NCBI RefSeq assembly: GCF_001278075.1
Contig: NZ_CP011340.1
Span: 6,755,501 to 6,819,500, forward strand
DNA: 64,000 nt
Direction of reading: 5' to 3'
From: Streptomyces pristinaespiralis
GTDB lineage: Bacteria; Actinomycetota; Actinomycetes; Streptomycetales; Streptomycetaceae
Shown here: positions 15,549-24,833 of the stretch, piece by piece
Layout of the letters: every line of letters begins with the position of its first letter
Position numbering within the stretch: position 1 is the first letter of the stretch
Position numbers and translations under genes: made by a program
The notes under the pieces: generated by a model
Seen by the model: only the letters and a program-made list of their open reading frames with translations
Told to the model about the DNA's origin: nothing
Database searches by the model: none

Positions 15549-16877
15549 CTACGACCTGAAGTGGCGCTGAAGACCCTGCCACACGTCGTCGTACGCCATC
15601 TGCAGATGGTCGGCGTTCGCCGCCTGGGCGGTCGCGGTCACCGGCCAGCGGGTCTCGAACATGAAGGCAAGGCCGTCGTCGATCTTCTGCGGCTTCAGCT
15701 CGGCCGCGCTCGCGCGGTCGAAGGTCTCCCGGTCGGGGCCGTGCGCCGACATCATGTTGTGCAGCGAGCCGCCGCCGGGGACGAAGCCTTCGGCCTTGGC
15801 GTCGTACGCGCCCTCGATCAGGCCCATGTACTCGCTCATCACGTTGCGGTGGAAGTACGGCGGGCGGAAGGTGTCCTCCCCGACGAGCCAGCGCGGCGCG
15901 AAGACCACGAAGTCGACACCGGCGAGACCCGGGGTGTCGGAGGGCGAGGTCAGCACCGTGAAGATCGACGGGTCGGGGTGGTCGTACGAGATCGTCCCGA
16001 TGACGTTGAAGCGGTGCAGGTCGTAGACGTACGGGACGTGGGTGCCGTGCCAGGCGACCACGTCGAGGGGGGAGTGGTCGTAGGTCGCCGCCCACAGGTT
16101 CCCGCAGAACTTGTTGACCACCTCGACCGGCTGATCGACGTCCTCGTAGGCGGCGACAGGGGCCAGGAAGTCGCGGGGGTTGGCCAGGCCGTTCGCCCCG
16201 ATCGGGCCGAGCTCGGGGAGCTCGAAGGGCTGCCCGTAGTTCTCGCACACGTAGCCGCGCGCGGTGTCGTCCAGGAGCTCGACGCGGAAGCGGACACCGC
16301 GGGGCACGAGGGCGATCTCCCCGGGCCGGGCGGGCAGCAGCCCGAACTCGGTCACCAGCAGCAGCCCGCCGCGCTCGGGGACGATCAGCAGCTCGCCGTC
16401 GGCGTTGCTGAACACCCGGTCCGTCATGGACGTATTGGCGTGGTAGAGGTGCACGGCCATGCCGGTGCGCTGGGTCACGTCGCCGTTGCCGCCGAGCGTC
16501 CACAGTCCGGCCAGCCAGTCGGTGCCGGGTGCCGGCTCGGGCATCGGGTTCCAGCGCAGGCGGTTCGGGTCGGGCACCGTCTCGGTGAAGGGGGCGGTAC
16601 GGATGCGGCCGTTGTCGACGCGGACGAAGGCGGGGTGGGCGGCCGAGGGGCGGATGCGGTACAGCCACGAGCGGCGGTTGTGTGCGCGGGGCTCGGTGAA
16701 GGCCGAGCCGCTGAGCTGTTCCGCGTAGAGGCCGAGGGGGGCGCGCTGGGGGGAGTTGCGCCCGTGCGGAAGTGCGCCGGGCTCCGCCTCCGAGCTGTGC
16801 TCGTTGCCGAAGCCGGGAGAGAACGACGCCTCCGTCAGCCCTTCGACAATCTTCCGCGCCTGTCCGGTGCCACTCAT
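15549..16877 (-). CDS. hmgA: homogentisate 1,2-dioxygenase
   Basis: A 442-residue ring-cleaving iron dioxygenase of tyrosine and phenylalanine catabolism; it opens homogentisate to maleylacetoacetate. Family hallmarks are [28 protein letters not shown]-type [11 protein letters not shown], and the iron ligand region [18 protein letters not shown] with a further His in [19 protein letters not shown]. The start is ATG 16877 with AGGAGCGGGCG in front. Length is normal. The later enzymes (maleylacetoacetate isomerase, fumarylacetoacetase) are not in this window. It is divergent from a TetR gene across a palindrome, and is followed by a GntR gene. Confidence 0.96.
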   Translation of the reverse strand: MSGTGQARKIVEGLTEASFSPGFGNEHSSEAEPGALPHGRNSPQRAPLGLYAEQLSGSAFTEPRAHNRRSWLYRIRPSAAHPAFVRVDNGRIRTAPFTETVPDPNRLRWNPMPEPAPGTDWLAGLWTLGGNGDVTQRTGMAVHLYHANTSMTDRVFSNADGELLIVPERGGLLLVTEFGLLPARPGEIALVPRGVRFRVELLDDTARGYVCENYGQPFELPELGPIGANGLANPRDFLAPVAAYEDVDQPVEVVNKFCGNLWAATYDHSPLDVVAWHGTHVPYVYDLHRFNVIGTISYDHPDPSIFTVLTSPSDTPGLAGVDFVVFAPRWLVGEDTFRPPYFHRNVMSEYMGLIEGAYDAKAEGFVPGGGSLHNMMSAHGPDRETFDRASAAELKPQKIDDGLAFMFETRWPVTATAQAANADHLQMAYDDVWQGLQRHFRS

Positions 16878-16901
16878 CGCCCGCTCCTGGTGCTGAAGGA
16901 T

Positions 16902-16932
16902 CAATCCATTCCTATGGACAACCGTAGGATTG
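16902..16932. promoter_or_regulatory. palindromic operator candidate between hmgA and tetR
   Basis: TCCTATGG (16910-16917), four bases, CCGTAGGA (16922-16929): an 8-bp palindrome with one mismatch. It lies inside a second inverted repeat CAATCC / GGATTG (16902-16907, 16927-16932). It is centred in the 87 bases between the divergent hmgA and tetR starts, as expected for a TetR operator. Confidence 0.6.
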
Positions 16933-16964
16933 CACCTCCGCCCCGTCAACGGCAACGGACCGGC

Positions 16965-17609
16965 ATGATGGGCCGCGTGTCCCAGCCACCTCTGCGCCGC
17001 CGGCCGGTCCAGCGGCGAAGCGCCGACCGGCTCGCCCGCATCCTGGACGCCTGCGCCGCACTGCTGGACGAGAGCGGCTACGAGCAGCTGTCGACCCGTG
17101 CGGTCGCGGTGCGGGCGGGAGTGCCCATCGGGTCCGTCTACCGCTTCTTCGGCAACAAGCGCGCGCTCGTCGTCGCGCTCGGCCACCGCAATCTCGACGC
17201 CTACGCCGACCGCGTCTCCCGGCACCTGGCCGCCGCCTCCGGCGAGGACCCGAGCGCCGCGGTCGACGTGATGCTCGACGAGTACGTGGAGATGAAACGC
17301 ACCTGCCCCGGCTTCACCCTCGTCGACTTCGGCGCCCAGCTGCCGGTCGGCGCGCCGGTGGACGGCGTGCACCACGAGGTCGCCGGCCGGCTCGGTGAGC
17401 TGCTGGCCTCGCACCTGGGCCGTGAGCCCGACACGGAGCTGCGCAGGGCGGTGCTGGTGTGCGTGGAAGCGGCGGACGCGCTGCTTCAGCTGGCGTTCCG
17501 GTCGAGGAGCGGGGGTGACGAGGCGATCATCGAGGAGACCCGCCGACTGCTCCACGCCTATCTCTCCACCGTCCTGGACGCCCCCGGGCCGCGTGAAAAC
17601 CGGGCGTGA
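16965..17609 (+). CDS. TetR-family transcriptional regulator, divergent from hmgA
   Basis: A 214-residue TetR protein. The helix-turn-helix is [20 protein letters not shown] then [20 protein letters not shown] (about residues 20-68), followed by a ligand-binding domain of the type seen in regulators of degradative genes. ATG 16965 is used; an in-frame ATG (16968) and GTG (16977) follow. Two palindromes sit on its flanks, one in the hmgA-tetR interval and one just downstream of its stop before the molybdopterin gene, so it may control both neighbours. Confidence 0.87.
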   Translation: MMGRVSQPPLRRRPVQRRSADRLARILDACAALLDESGYEQLSTRAVAVRAGVPIGSVYRFFGNKRALVVALGHRNLDAYADRVSRHLAAASGEDPSAAVDVMLDEYVEMKRTCPGFTLVDFGAQLPVGAPVDGVHHEVAGRLGELLASHLGREPDTELRRAVLVCVEAADALLQLAFRSRSGGDEAIIEETRRLLHAYLSTVLDAPGPRENRA

Positions 17610-17626
17610 AAGCCCCTCCCGCGCAT

Positions 17627-17644
17627 GCATACCGGTCGGTATGC
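17627..17644. promoter_or_regulatory. 18-base TetR-type palindrome upstream of molybdopterin oxidoreductase
   Basis: GCATACCG-GT-CGGTATGC, a perfect 8-bp palindrome with a two-base centre, lying 18 bases after the tetR stop and about 66 bases before the chosen GTG of the oxidoreductase. The ACCG/CGGT core is typical of TetR-family sites. Confidence 0.65.
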
Positions 17645-17709
17645 TCGGTGCGGCGTCCATGCCACCGCCGCCCATGCCGTCGCCGCCCACGCCCGTCCGG
17701 GGAGGACCC

Positions 17710-19956
17710 GTGTCCCGCACCGCTCCAGCCGTACCCACAGCCGCCGCCCCGGGGGAACCCGCCCGCACCGCACTGCGGGTCTGCCCGCTGTGCGAAGCCA
17801 CCTGCGGGCTCACCCTCACCATCGAGGGCGGCCGCGTCACCAGCGCCCGCGGCGACCGTGACGACATCTTCAGCCGTGGCTTCATCTGCCCCAAAGGTGC
17901 CTCCTTCGGCGAGCTCGACGCCGACCCGGACCGGCTGCGCACCCCCCTGATCCGGGAGAACGGCGAGCTGCGCGACGCCACCTGGGAAGAGGCCTTCGAC
18001 CTGATCGCCGCCCGGACCAGGCCGCTGATCGAGGCCCACGGACCGAACGCCGTCGGAGTGGTCCTCGGCAACCCGAACGTCCACACCATGGCCGGCGGCC
18101 TCTACCCGCCCGTCCTGCTCTCCGCGCTGGGCACCCGCAACATCTACTCCGCCTCGACGCTCGACCAGATGCCCAAGCACGTCTCCAGCGGACTGCTCTT
18201 CGGCAGTGCCACGGCCATCCCCGTCCCCGACCTGGACCGCACCGACCATCTCCTGCTGCTCGGCGCCAACCCGCTGGAGTCCAACGGCAGTCTGTGCACC
18301 GCGCCCGACTTCCCCGGCAAGCTCAAGGCGCTCCGCCGCCGCGGCGGGACCCTGACCGTCGTCGACCCGCGCCGCACCCGCACCGCGCAGCTGGCCGACC
18401 GGCACGTCGCGATCCGGCCCGGCACCGACGCGCTCCTGCTCGCCGCGCTCGCCCAGGTGCTGTTCGAGGAAGGGCTCACCGACCTCGGCGCGCTCGCCGC
18501 CCATGTCGAAGGGGTGGCCGAAGTGGAGGCCGCCGTCAAGGACTTCACCCCGGAGGCGGTCGCGGCGGCCTGCGGCATGGACGCCGAGGAGATCCGTACG
18601 ATGGCCCGCGAGCTCGCGGGCGCGCCCACCGCGGCCGTCTACGGGCGCATCGGCAGCTGCACCGTCGAGCACGGCACCCTCGCCAGCTGGCTCGTCGACG
18701 TCCTCAACGTGCTGACCGGCAACCTCGACAGGCCGGGCGGCGCCCTCTTCCCGCTGTCCGCCACCGAGCGCGCTCCGCGGCCGGCCGCCCCCGGAAAGGG
18801 GTTCTCCCTCGGCCGCTGGCGCAGCCGGGTGAGCGGTCACCCCGAGGCCAAGGGCGAACTGCCCATCGCCGCCCTCGCGGAGGAGATCGAGACCCCGGGC
18901 GAAGGGCAGATCCGTGCACTGATCGTGATCGCGGCCAACCCGGTGCTCTCCGCCCCCGACGGGGACCGCCTCGACCGGGCACTGGCCGGACTCGACCTGA
19001 TGGTGAGCGTCGACCCCTATCTCAACGAGACCTCACGCCACGCCGACGTGGTGCTGCCCCCGCCGCCGCCGGCGCAGAGCGCCCACTTCGACTTCGCCTT
19101 CAACGCGCTCGCCGTCAGCAACCAGGCCCGCTTCAGCCCTGCCGCCGTACCGCTGGAGGCCGGGCTGATGGACGAGTGCGAGATCCACGCCCGGCTGATC
19201 CTCGCCGTGTCGGGGATGCACGGCGCCGAGCCGTCCGCCGTCGACGACATGGTCGTCGGCAGCACCCTCGCCAAGGCGGTCGCGGACCCGCACTCGCCGC
19301 TCTTCGGGGGCGACGCAGAGGAGCAGGCGCGGCTGCTCGGCGGCCGCAGCGGCGCCGAGCGGCGGCTGGACATGATGCTCCGCCTCGGCCCGTACGACCT
19401 CGTCCTCGAGGACCTGCTGCAGGCACCGCACGGAATCGACCTCGGCCCCCTCGAGCCCCGCGTCCCGCAGATCCTCAAGACCCGCAGCGGACGCGTCGAG
19501 CTGCTGCCCGGCCCCATCGCCGACGACCTGCCGAGGCTGCGCGCGGCACTCGCGGAGCGGCCCGCCGGGCTCGTGCTCGTCGGCCGCCGCCATCTGCGCT
19601 CCAACAACAGCTGGCTCCACAACGTGCCGGCGCTGAACGGCGGTTCCAACCGCTGCACCCTTCATGTCCACCCGGACGACGCCGCCCGGCTCGGACTCGA
19701 GGACGGGGCCACGGCGTGCGTCACCGGGGACGGAGGCAGTGTGGAGGCCCCCGTCGAGATCACGGACGCGGTGCGCCCCGGTGTCGTCAGCCTGCCGCAC
19801 GGCTGGGGCCACGACCGTCCCGGCATCCGCATGTCGGTGGCGGCCGGCCGTCCCGGCGTCAACGTGAACCAGCTGCTCGACGGCTCCCGGCTGGACCCCC
19901 TGTCGGGCACCGCGGTGCTCAACGCCATCCCGGTGGAGGTAGTGCCAAGCCCATGA
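17710..19956 (+). CDS. molybdopterin-dependent oxidoreductase, formate dehydrogenase/nitrate reductase superfamily
   Basis: A 748-residue bis-molybdopterin-type oxidoreductase. The N-terminal iron-sulfur motif CPLCEATC with the fourth cysteine in GFICPKG (about residues 25-60) binds a [4Fe-4S] cluster. The molybdopterin domain follows ([60 protein letters not shown]). The C-terminal dinucleotide-binding domain has [20 protein letters not shown] and [11 protein letters not shown]. The GTG at 17710 behind GGGGAGGA is chosen; upstream in-frame ATGs would place coding sequence over the operator palindrome. No electron-transfer subunit is encoded next to it. The substrate is not deducible. Confidence 0.88.
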   Translation: MSRTAPAVPTAAAPGEPARTALRVCPLCEATCGLTLTIEGGRVTSARGDRDDIFSRGFICPKGASFGELDADPDRLRTPLIRENGELRDATWEEAFDLIAARTRPLIEAHGPNAVGVVLGNPNVHTMAGGLYPPVLLSALGTRNIYSASTLDQMPKHVSSGLLFGSATAIPVPDLDRTDHLLLLGANPLESNGSLCTAPDFPGKLKALRRRGGTLTVVDPRRTRTAQLADRHVAIRPGTDALLLAALAQVLFEEGLTDLGALAAHVEGVAEVEAAVKDFTPEAVAAACGMDAEEIRTMARELAGAPTAAVYGRIGSCTVEHGTLASWLVDVLNVLTGNLDRPGGALFPLSATERAPRPAAPGKGFSLGRWRSRVSGHPEAKGELPIAALAEEIETPGEGQIRALIVIAANPVLSAPDGDRLDRALAGLDLMVSVDPYLNETSRHADVVLPPPPPAQSAHFDFAFNALAVSNQARFSPAAVPLEAGLMDECEIHARLILAVSGMHGAEPSAVDDMVVGSTLAKAVADPHSPLFGGDAEEQARLLGGRSGAERRLDMMLRLGPYDLVLEDLLQAPHGIDLGPLEPRVPQILKTRSGRVELLPGPIADDLPRLRAALAERPAGLVLVGRRHLRSNNSWLHNVPALNGGSNRCTLHVHPDDAARLGLEDGATACVTGDGGSVEAPVEITDAVRPGVVSLPHGWGHDRPGIRMSVAAGRPGVNVNQLLDGSRLDPLSGTAVLNAIPVEVVPSP

Positions 19957-20011
19957 CCTGGGGTTTTGCTCTTATTGCTCACGGGTCGACATCTTGTTAA
20001 CGGCAGATGGC

Positions 20012-20084
20012 GACACCTAACGTCATCCGGACCCACCGGTGGGCCGCTCCTCCGGTGGCAGTTCAAGGATGAACGTTAGGTGTC
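20012..20084 (+). promoter_or_regulatory. long hairpin covering the ribosome binding site of the citrate transporter
   Basis: Left arm GACACCTAACGTCATCC (20012-20028) pairs with right arm GGATGAACGTTAGGTGTC (20067-20084), differing only by one unpaired T. Inside, CCACCGG (20033-20039) pairs with CCGGTGG (20052-20058). The right arm ends three bases before the ATG at 20088 and contains the only plausible ribosome binding bases (TTAGGTG), so the structure would hide the start site. No U-tract follows. Alternatively the arms are paired protein sites; each holds CACCTAA/TTAGGTG, which resembles half of the actinomycete iron box. Confidence 0.65.
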
Positions 20085-20087
20085 CCC

Positions 20088-21524
20088 ATGCTGACAGTCC
20101 TCGGCTTCGCCATGATCGCGACCTTCCTGGTCCTGATCATGACGAAGAAGATGTCGCCGATCGCGGCGCTGGTCCTGATTCCCGCACTCTTCTGCGTCGC
20201 CGTCGGGCAGGGTGCGCAGCTCGGGGACTACGTCCTCGAAGGTGTGGGGAACCTCGCCCCCACGGCGGCGATGCTGATGTTCGCCATCGTCTACTTCGGC
20301 GTCATGATCGACGTCGGGCTGTTCGACCCGATCGTGCGGGGCATCCTGCGCTTCTGCAAGGCGGACCCGCTGCGCATCGTGATCGGCACGGCGGTGCTCG
20401 CCGCCATCGTCTCGCTCGACGGCGACGGCTCGACGACCTTCATGATCACGGTCTCGGCGATGTATCCGCTCTACAAGCGCCTGAAGATGAGCCTGGTCGT
20501 GCTGACCGGCATCGCCGCCACGGCGAACGGCGTCATGAACACCCTGCCGTGGGGCGGTCCCACCGCCCGCGCCGCGACCGCGCTCAAGCTGGACGCGGCC
20601 GACATCTTCGTGCCGATGATCCCCGCTCTCGGCGCCGGACTCGTCTTCGTGCTCGTCCTCGCGTACGTCCTCGGCCGGCGTGAGCGCAAGCGCCTCGGGT
20701 ACCTCACGCTCGACGAGGCGCTCGAGCCCGAGCCCGGCACCGTTCTCGTCAAGACCGGCGGTGGCGGCGAGCACGCCGCGGCAACCACCGGCTCCGCGGC
20801 CGGCGACAAGGGCGCCGGGGCAGGGCCGGGAGCGGACGACGGTTCCCCGCGCGAGGGCGAAGCCCCGCTCCAGGACGGCGGTTTCCAGGGCCTCGACCCG
20901 AACCGCGCGACGCTGCGGCCCAAGCTGTACTGGTTCAACGCCGGTCTGACGCTGGCCCTTCTCACCGCCATGATCATGGAGCTGCTGCCGATCCCGGTGC
21001 TGTTCCTGCTCGGCGCGGCTCTCGCCCTGACCGTCAACTTCCCCTCGATGGCGGACCAGAAGGCACGCATCGCGGCCCACGCCGACAACGTCCTGAACGT
21101 CGCCGGCATGGTCTTCGCCGCCGCCGTCTTCACCGGCGTCCTCACCGGCACCGGCATGGTCGAGCACATGGCGGACTGGCTCGTCGGGGCCATCCCCGAG
21201 GGCATGGGCCCCCACATGGCGATCGTCACGGGCGTACTGAGCCTGCCGCTCACGTACTTCATGTCGAACGACGGCTTCTACTTCGGCGTCCTGCCCGTCC
21301 TCGCGGAGGCCGGCGCCGCCCACGGTGTCTCGCCGCTGGAGATCGCCCGCGCCTCCCTCGTCGGCCAGCCGCTGCACATGTCCAGCCCGCTCGTCCCCGC
21401 CGTGTACGTCCTCGTCGGCATGGCGAAGGTCGATTTCGGCGACCACACCCGCTTCACGGTGAAGTGGGCGGCCCTGACCAGCCTGGTGGTGCTGGGGGCC
21501 GGGATCCTGTTCGGCATCATCTGA
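20088..21524 (+). CDS. CitMHS-family metal-citrate:proton symporter
   Basis: A 478-residue polytopic membrane protein of the CitMHS family, which imports citrate complexed with a divalent metal or, in the Streptomyces relative CitSc, with calcium or ferric iron (recollection). Recognisable blocks are MLMFAIVYFGVMIDVGLFDP, SLDGDGSTTFMITVSAMYPLY, ANGVMNTLPWGGPTARAAT and MSNDGFYFGVLPVL. A charged glycine-rich loop of about 60 residues (240-300) splits the protein into two halves. The leader holds a long hairpin overlapping the ribosome binding site. The MFS gene starts one base after its stop. Confidence 0.93.
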   Translation: MLTVLGFAMIATFLVLIMTKKMSPIAALVLIPALFCVAVGQGAQLGDYVLEGVGNLAPTAAMLMFAIVYFGVMIDVGLFDPIVRGILRFCKADPLRIVIGTAVLAAIVSLDGDGSTTFMITVSAMYPLYKRLKMSLVVLTGIAATANGVMNTLPWGGPTARAATALKLDAADIFVPMIPALGAGLVFVLVLAYVLGRRERKRLGYLTLDEALEPEPGTVLVKTGGGGEHAAATTGSAAGDKGAGAGPGADDGSPREGEAPLQDGGFQGLDPNRATLRPKLYWFNAGLTLALLTAMIMELLPIPVLFLLGAALALTVNFPSMADQKARIAAHADNVLNVAGMVFAAAVFTGVLTGTGMVEHMADWLVGAIPEGMGPHMAIVTGVLSLPLTYFMSNDGFYFGVLPVLAEAGAAHGVSPLEIARASLVGQPLHMSSPLVPAVYVLVGMAKVDFGDHTRFTVKWAALTSLVVLGAGILFGII

Positions 21525-21525
21525 C

Positions 21526-22866
21526 ATGGGCCGACTCTGGCTGCTGCGCCTCGTCATCGCCTTCGGGTTCGCCCAGGCGGCGGTGTCGATGGCGCGCCCG
21601 GCCGTTTCCTACCGGGCGCTGTCGCTCGGCGCCGACGAGCGTGCGATCGGTGTGATCGCCGGCGTGTACGCGCTGCTTCCGCTGTTCGCCGCCGTACCGC
21701 TGGGCCGCAGGACCGACAAGGGCCGCTGCATGCCCCTGCTGTACGCGGGCGTCGCGCTGATCGCCGGCGGCTGTGCGCTCAGCGGGCTCGCCGGCTCGCT
21801 GCCGGCGATGGCCGCGTGGAGCGGTGTGATGGGACTCGGCCACCTGTGCTTCGTCATCGGCGCCCAGTCGATCGTCGCCCGCCGCTCCGACCCGGCCGAA
21901 CAGGACCGCAACTTCGGTCACTTCACCATCGGCGCCTCCCTCGGCCAGTTGGCCGGGCCCGTCGCCGCCGGCGCGCTGATCGGTGACGACATGGGCCCGA
22001 CGAGCGCGCTGGCGCTCGTCGTGTCCGCGGCCGTGGCTGCGGTCTCACTGACCTCGATGTGGCGTATCGAGCTCCGGCACGAGCGAGTCGGGCACAAGCG
22101 GGACGCGGGCGTGGCGAAGGTTCCCGTGCACCGCATCCTGCGCACCCGCGGCGTACCCGCCGGGATCTTCATCAGCCTCGCCGTGCTCTCGGCCACCGAC
22201 ATCCTCACCGCGTACCTGCCGGTGGTCGGCGAGCACCGCGGTATCGCGCCCACCGTCGTGGGCCTGCTTTTGAGCCTGCGGGCCGCCGCCACCATCGCGT
22301 GCCGGCTGGTGATGACGCCGATGATCCGCCGCCTCGGCCGTACCACCCTGCTCACCGTGACCTGCCTGCTCGGCGGGGTGCTGTGCGCGGGCATCGCCCT
22401 GCCGGTGCCCCTGTGGGCGCTCGCGCTGATGCTGGCGGCGCTCGGTTTCTGCCTCGGGGTGGGGCAGCCGTTGTCCATGACGACGGTGGTGCAGGCGGCC
22501 CCGCCCGGCGCGCGTTCGACGGCGCTCGCGCTGCGGCTGACCGGCAACCGTCTCGGCCAGGTCGCCGCGCCGGCATCCGCGGGACTGGTCGCCGGGCTCG
22601 CCGGCGCCGCGGCGCCCTTCGTGATGCTCGGCGTGCTGCTGGTGGTGTCGGGCGGGACCGCGGTACGGACCGGCCGCTCCGGGCGTGGGCCGGCGGTCAC
22701 CGGCGGCCCGGACGGCGGCACTCCGGGGGGCTCTCCGGGTGGCGCTTCCCGGGAGGCCGGCGGGGCGGGGCCGGCGGTGGCCGGGGCGGAGGGTCCGCGC
22801 GGCGGTGCGGCTGCGGGGACCGACGGGACGGAATCGCCCGGTCGGCACAGTCGGGGTGTCCGCTAG
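21526..22866 (+). CDS. MFS transporter
   Basis: A 446-residue major facilitator with about 12 membrane segments, the loop motif GRRTDKGRC between helices 2 and 3, and a long glycine- and proline-rich hydrophilic C-terminal tail (about residues 380-446). The start codon lies one base beyond the citrate transporter stop, so it is cotranscribed and probably coupled. The substrate is unknown; the pairing suggests export or exchange linked to citrate or metal uptake, but that is only positional. Confidence 0.85.
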   Translation: MGRLWLLRLVIAFGFAQAAVSMARPAVSYRALSLGADERAIGVIAGVYALLPLFAAVPLGRRTDKGRCMPLLYAGVALIAGGCALSGLAGSLPAMAAWSGVMGLGHLCFVIGAQSIVARRSDPAEQDRNFGHFTIGASLGQLAGPVAAGALIGDDMGPTSALALVVSAAVAAVSLTSMWRIELRHERVGHKRDAGVAKVPVHRILRTRGVPAGIFISLAVLSATDILTAYLPVVGEHRGIAPTVVGLLLSLRAAATIACRLVMTPMIRRLGRTTLLTVTCLLGGVLCAGIALPVPLWALALMLAALGFCLGVGQPLSMTTVVQAAPPGARSTALALRLTGNRLGQVAAPASAGLVAGLAGAAAPFVMLGVLLVVSGGTAVRTGRSGRGPAVTGGPDGGTPGGSPGGASREAGGAGPAVAGAEGPRGGAAAGTDGTESPGRHSRGVR

Positions 22867-22984
22867 TAGGGGCATTTCTGACGGCTTCTCAGCGTTTCGA
22901 TGCGTCTTCACGCCGAATTCGTGACATTTAGTCAGGCGATCGCGTGATCAGTATGACAATCGCATCGGCTTGAAGGAGCCTCGC

Positions 22985-23671
22985 ATGAGCACGACCGCAA
23001 CTCTCCGCCCCCGCCGTGTCCGCACGGCGGCGGCCGCCCTGGCCGCCCTGGCCTATGCCGGCATGACGCTGGCGTCGGCGCCGGCGGCCTTCGCCGCCAT
23101 CGGCGACAGCGGCGACATCAAGATCCACAAGGCCGGCGTCGAGCACTGGGACACCCGTGACGACATCAAGGGAGTCTGCAAGTTCAGCCTCAGCGCCTTC
23201 AACTTCGAGAGCCTGCCGCAGGTCACCTGGACCATCACCCCGCAGCCGCCCACGGCCGCGGGACCCACGCTGACGGACAGCCTGGTGCTGGTCGCCGGCC
23301 GGGGCCACACCGAGGAGTACGCACTCCCCGACGGTGACTACCTGCTCGCCTGGACGGTCCCGAGCGGTGTGCCGAAGCAGAAGGTCTTCGAGGTCGACTG
23401 CGAGAAGTACGGCGACAAGCACGGTGAGAAGAACAACGGCCACAAGGGCGCGGAGAACGACAAGGGCTCGGGCTGGGAGAAGGACGACAAGGACGCGCCC
23501 CACGGCGCGGTGCCCGCGGGCGGCGGCGGCATGGCCGGCGACGGCGGCGAGGGCTCCGGGGACGACGGCTCCTCCGTCGCCGTGACGACGGCACTCGTCG
23601 CCGGTGCGGCCGGTGCGGCCGGGCTGGTCCTCGTCCGACGGGCCCGTCGCCGCGCCCATGGCGCCGCGTAA
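22985..23671 (+). CDS. secreted, C-terminally anchored surface protein (sortase-linked)
   Basis: A 228-residue exported protein starting at ATG 22985 behind GAAGGAG. The signal peptide reaches AFAA near residue 37. The mature part (about 38-130) has an Ig- or prealbumin-like pattern with two cysteines (GVCKFSL and FEVDCEKYG). It is followed by a charged Lys/Asp/Gly-rich spacer, then AVPAGGGGMAGDGG, a hydrophobic helix (about 200-218) and a basic tail RRARRRAHGAA. This is the layout of a sortase substrate, although no canonical LPxTG or LAxTG is visible. The sortase gene starts inside its last codons. Confidence 0.72.
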   Translation: MSTTATLRPRRVRTAAAALAALAYAGMTLASAPAAFAAIGDSGDIKIHKAGVEHWDTRDDIKGVCKFSLSAFNFESLPQVTWTITPQPPTAAGPTLTDSLVLVAGRGHTEEYALPDGDYLLAWTVPSGVPKQKVFEVDCEKYGDKHGEKNNGHKGAENDKGSGWEKDDKDAPHGAVPAGGGGMAGDGGEGSGDDGSSVAVTTALVAGAAGAAGLVLVRRARRRAHGAA

Positions 23672-24557
23672 CGTACCGAGTCGCCGACGCCGCCGACGCG
23701 GACCCAGCCGTGCCTGCCGTCTGACCATCACGCTCAGCGTGACGGCAACCCTGGTCACCGGCGTCGTCCGGGGGTGCACGGACACACCCCCGGACGCGCC
23801 GCCGGTCACCGTCGCGGCGGACAGCCCACTCGGCGCGAAGACACCCGCGGCCGAGGAGACGCCCGCGGCCGACGAGAAGGCCGCCGGGCGGGAGGAGCCG
23901 GCCGCGGCCGGGCACGGCAGGTCGAACGTGATCGACCTGCCGCCGCTCACCGTCCGCTCCGCGGAACCGGCGCGGAAACCGGCGGCGCGGGTACCGGCGC
24001 CGTCCCGGACCCCTCAGGCGCCGCGGTCGCCCCGGCCCGCGGCGCCGTCCCCGGCGGCCACCCCGCCCGAGGCGGCCCGGGGAGCGCTCGAACTGCCGCC
24101 CTCCCCGGCCAGACAGCTCGCCATCCCGGCCATCATGATCGAGTCGCCCGTGATGGGGCTCGGTCTCGACGGCAAGGGCCGGCTCACCGCCCCTCCGGTG
24201 GACAACCCGCGTCTCGTCGGCTGGTACGAGAAGGGGCCCGCCCCCGGCGAGAAGGGCACCGCCCTGGTGGTCGGCCACCGCGACACCAAGACCGGCCCCG
24301 CCGTCTTCCTCAACCTCAACGCACTGAAACCCGGCGACAAGGTCAACATCGCCCGCGCGGACCGGCGGACGGCCGTGTTCACCGTCGACAAGGTGCGCAC
24401 CTACAAGAAGGAGGCCTTCCCCGACGCGGAGGTGTACGGCCACACGGGCCGACCGGAACTGCGGCTGCTCACCTGCGGCGGCAGCTTCGACAAGAAGACG
24501 GGCTACTCCGCCAACGTCGTCGTCTTCGCGCACCTCACGGACGTCAGACAGGTGTGA
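23658..24557 (+). CDS. class F-type sortase (transpeptidase)
   Basis: A 299-residue membrane-associated sortase. A basic N-terminus and one hydrophobic segment (TITLSVTATLVTGVV) are followed by about 100 residues of Pro/Ala-rich linker. The sortase domain starts near LAIPAIMIESPVMGLGLD, has the catalytic histidine in TALVVGHRDT and the catalytic cysteine in LRLLTCGGSFD. I cannot place the usual catalytic arginine with certainty. ATG 23658 overlaps the end of the preceding surface-protein gene by 14 bases, so the enzyme and probable substrate are coexpressed. A GC-rich inverted repeat near 24587-24612 may terminate the operon. Confidence 0.88.
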   Translation: MAPRNVPSRRRRRRGPSRACRLTITLSVTATLVTGVVRGCTDTPPDAPPVTVAADSPLGAKTPAAEETPAADEKAAGREEPAAAGHGRSNVIDLPPLTVRSAEPARKPAARVPAPSRTPQAPRSPRPAAPSPAATPPEAARGALELPPSPARQLAIPAIMIESPVMGLGLDGKGRLTAPPVDNPRLVGWYEKGPAPGEKGTALVVGHRDTKTGPAVFLNLNALKPGDKVNIARADRRTAVFTVDKVRTYKKEAFPDAEVYGHTGRPELRLLTCGGSFDKKTGYSANVVVFAHLTDVRQV

Positions 24558-24833
24558 TCCGGTCACGGGCGCGCGGGGCAGGCCGGGCGGCCGGCCCCGG
24601 CCCCGCGGCCGCGCCCCCCAGCGGGCCGCCGATGACCGGGGCTCCGTGGGGAGTTGGGCGCGGGTCCACCGCGCAGAAGCGGCCTTTTCCGGCCGATCGG
24701 CGGAGTCCGTCTCGCATGGTGGACACATGCGTAACAAGCGCCCCTCACATCGTGCGCGATCCATTCCCTGACGGGACATAGTGGGCTAGCTTCTGGCGAC
24801 GCAGCTGCCCCTTCTCATCCCGGGCGGGACCCT

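Noticed and set aside
24729..24773. 14-codon leader peptide (MRNKRPSHRARSIP) upstream of the ABC ATPase
   Set aside because: No ribosome binding site, no run of regulatory codons and no attenuator hairpin; probably chance.
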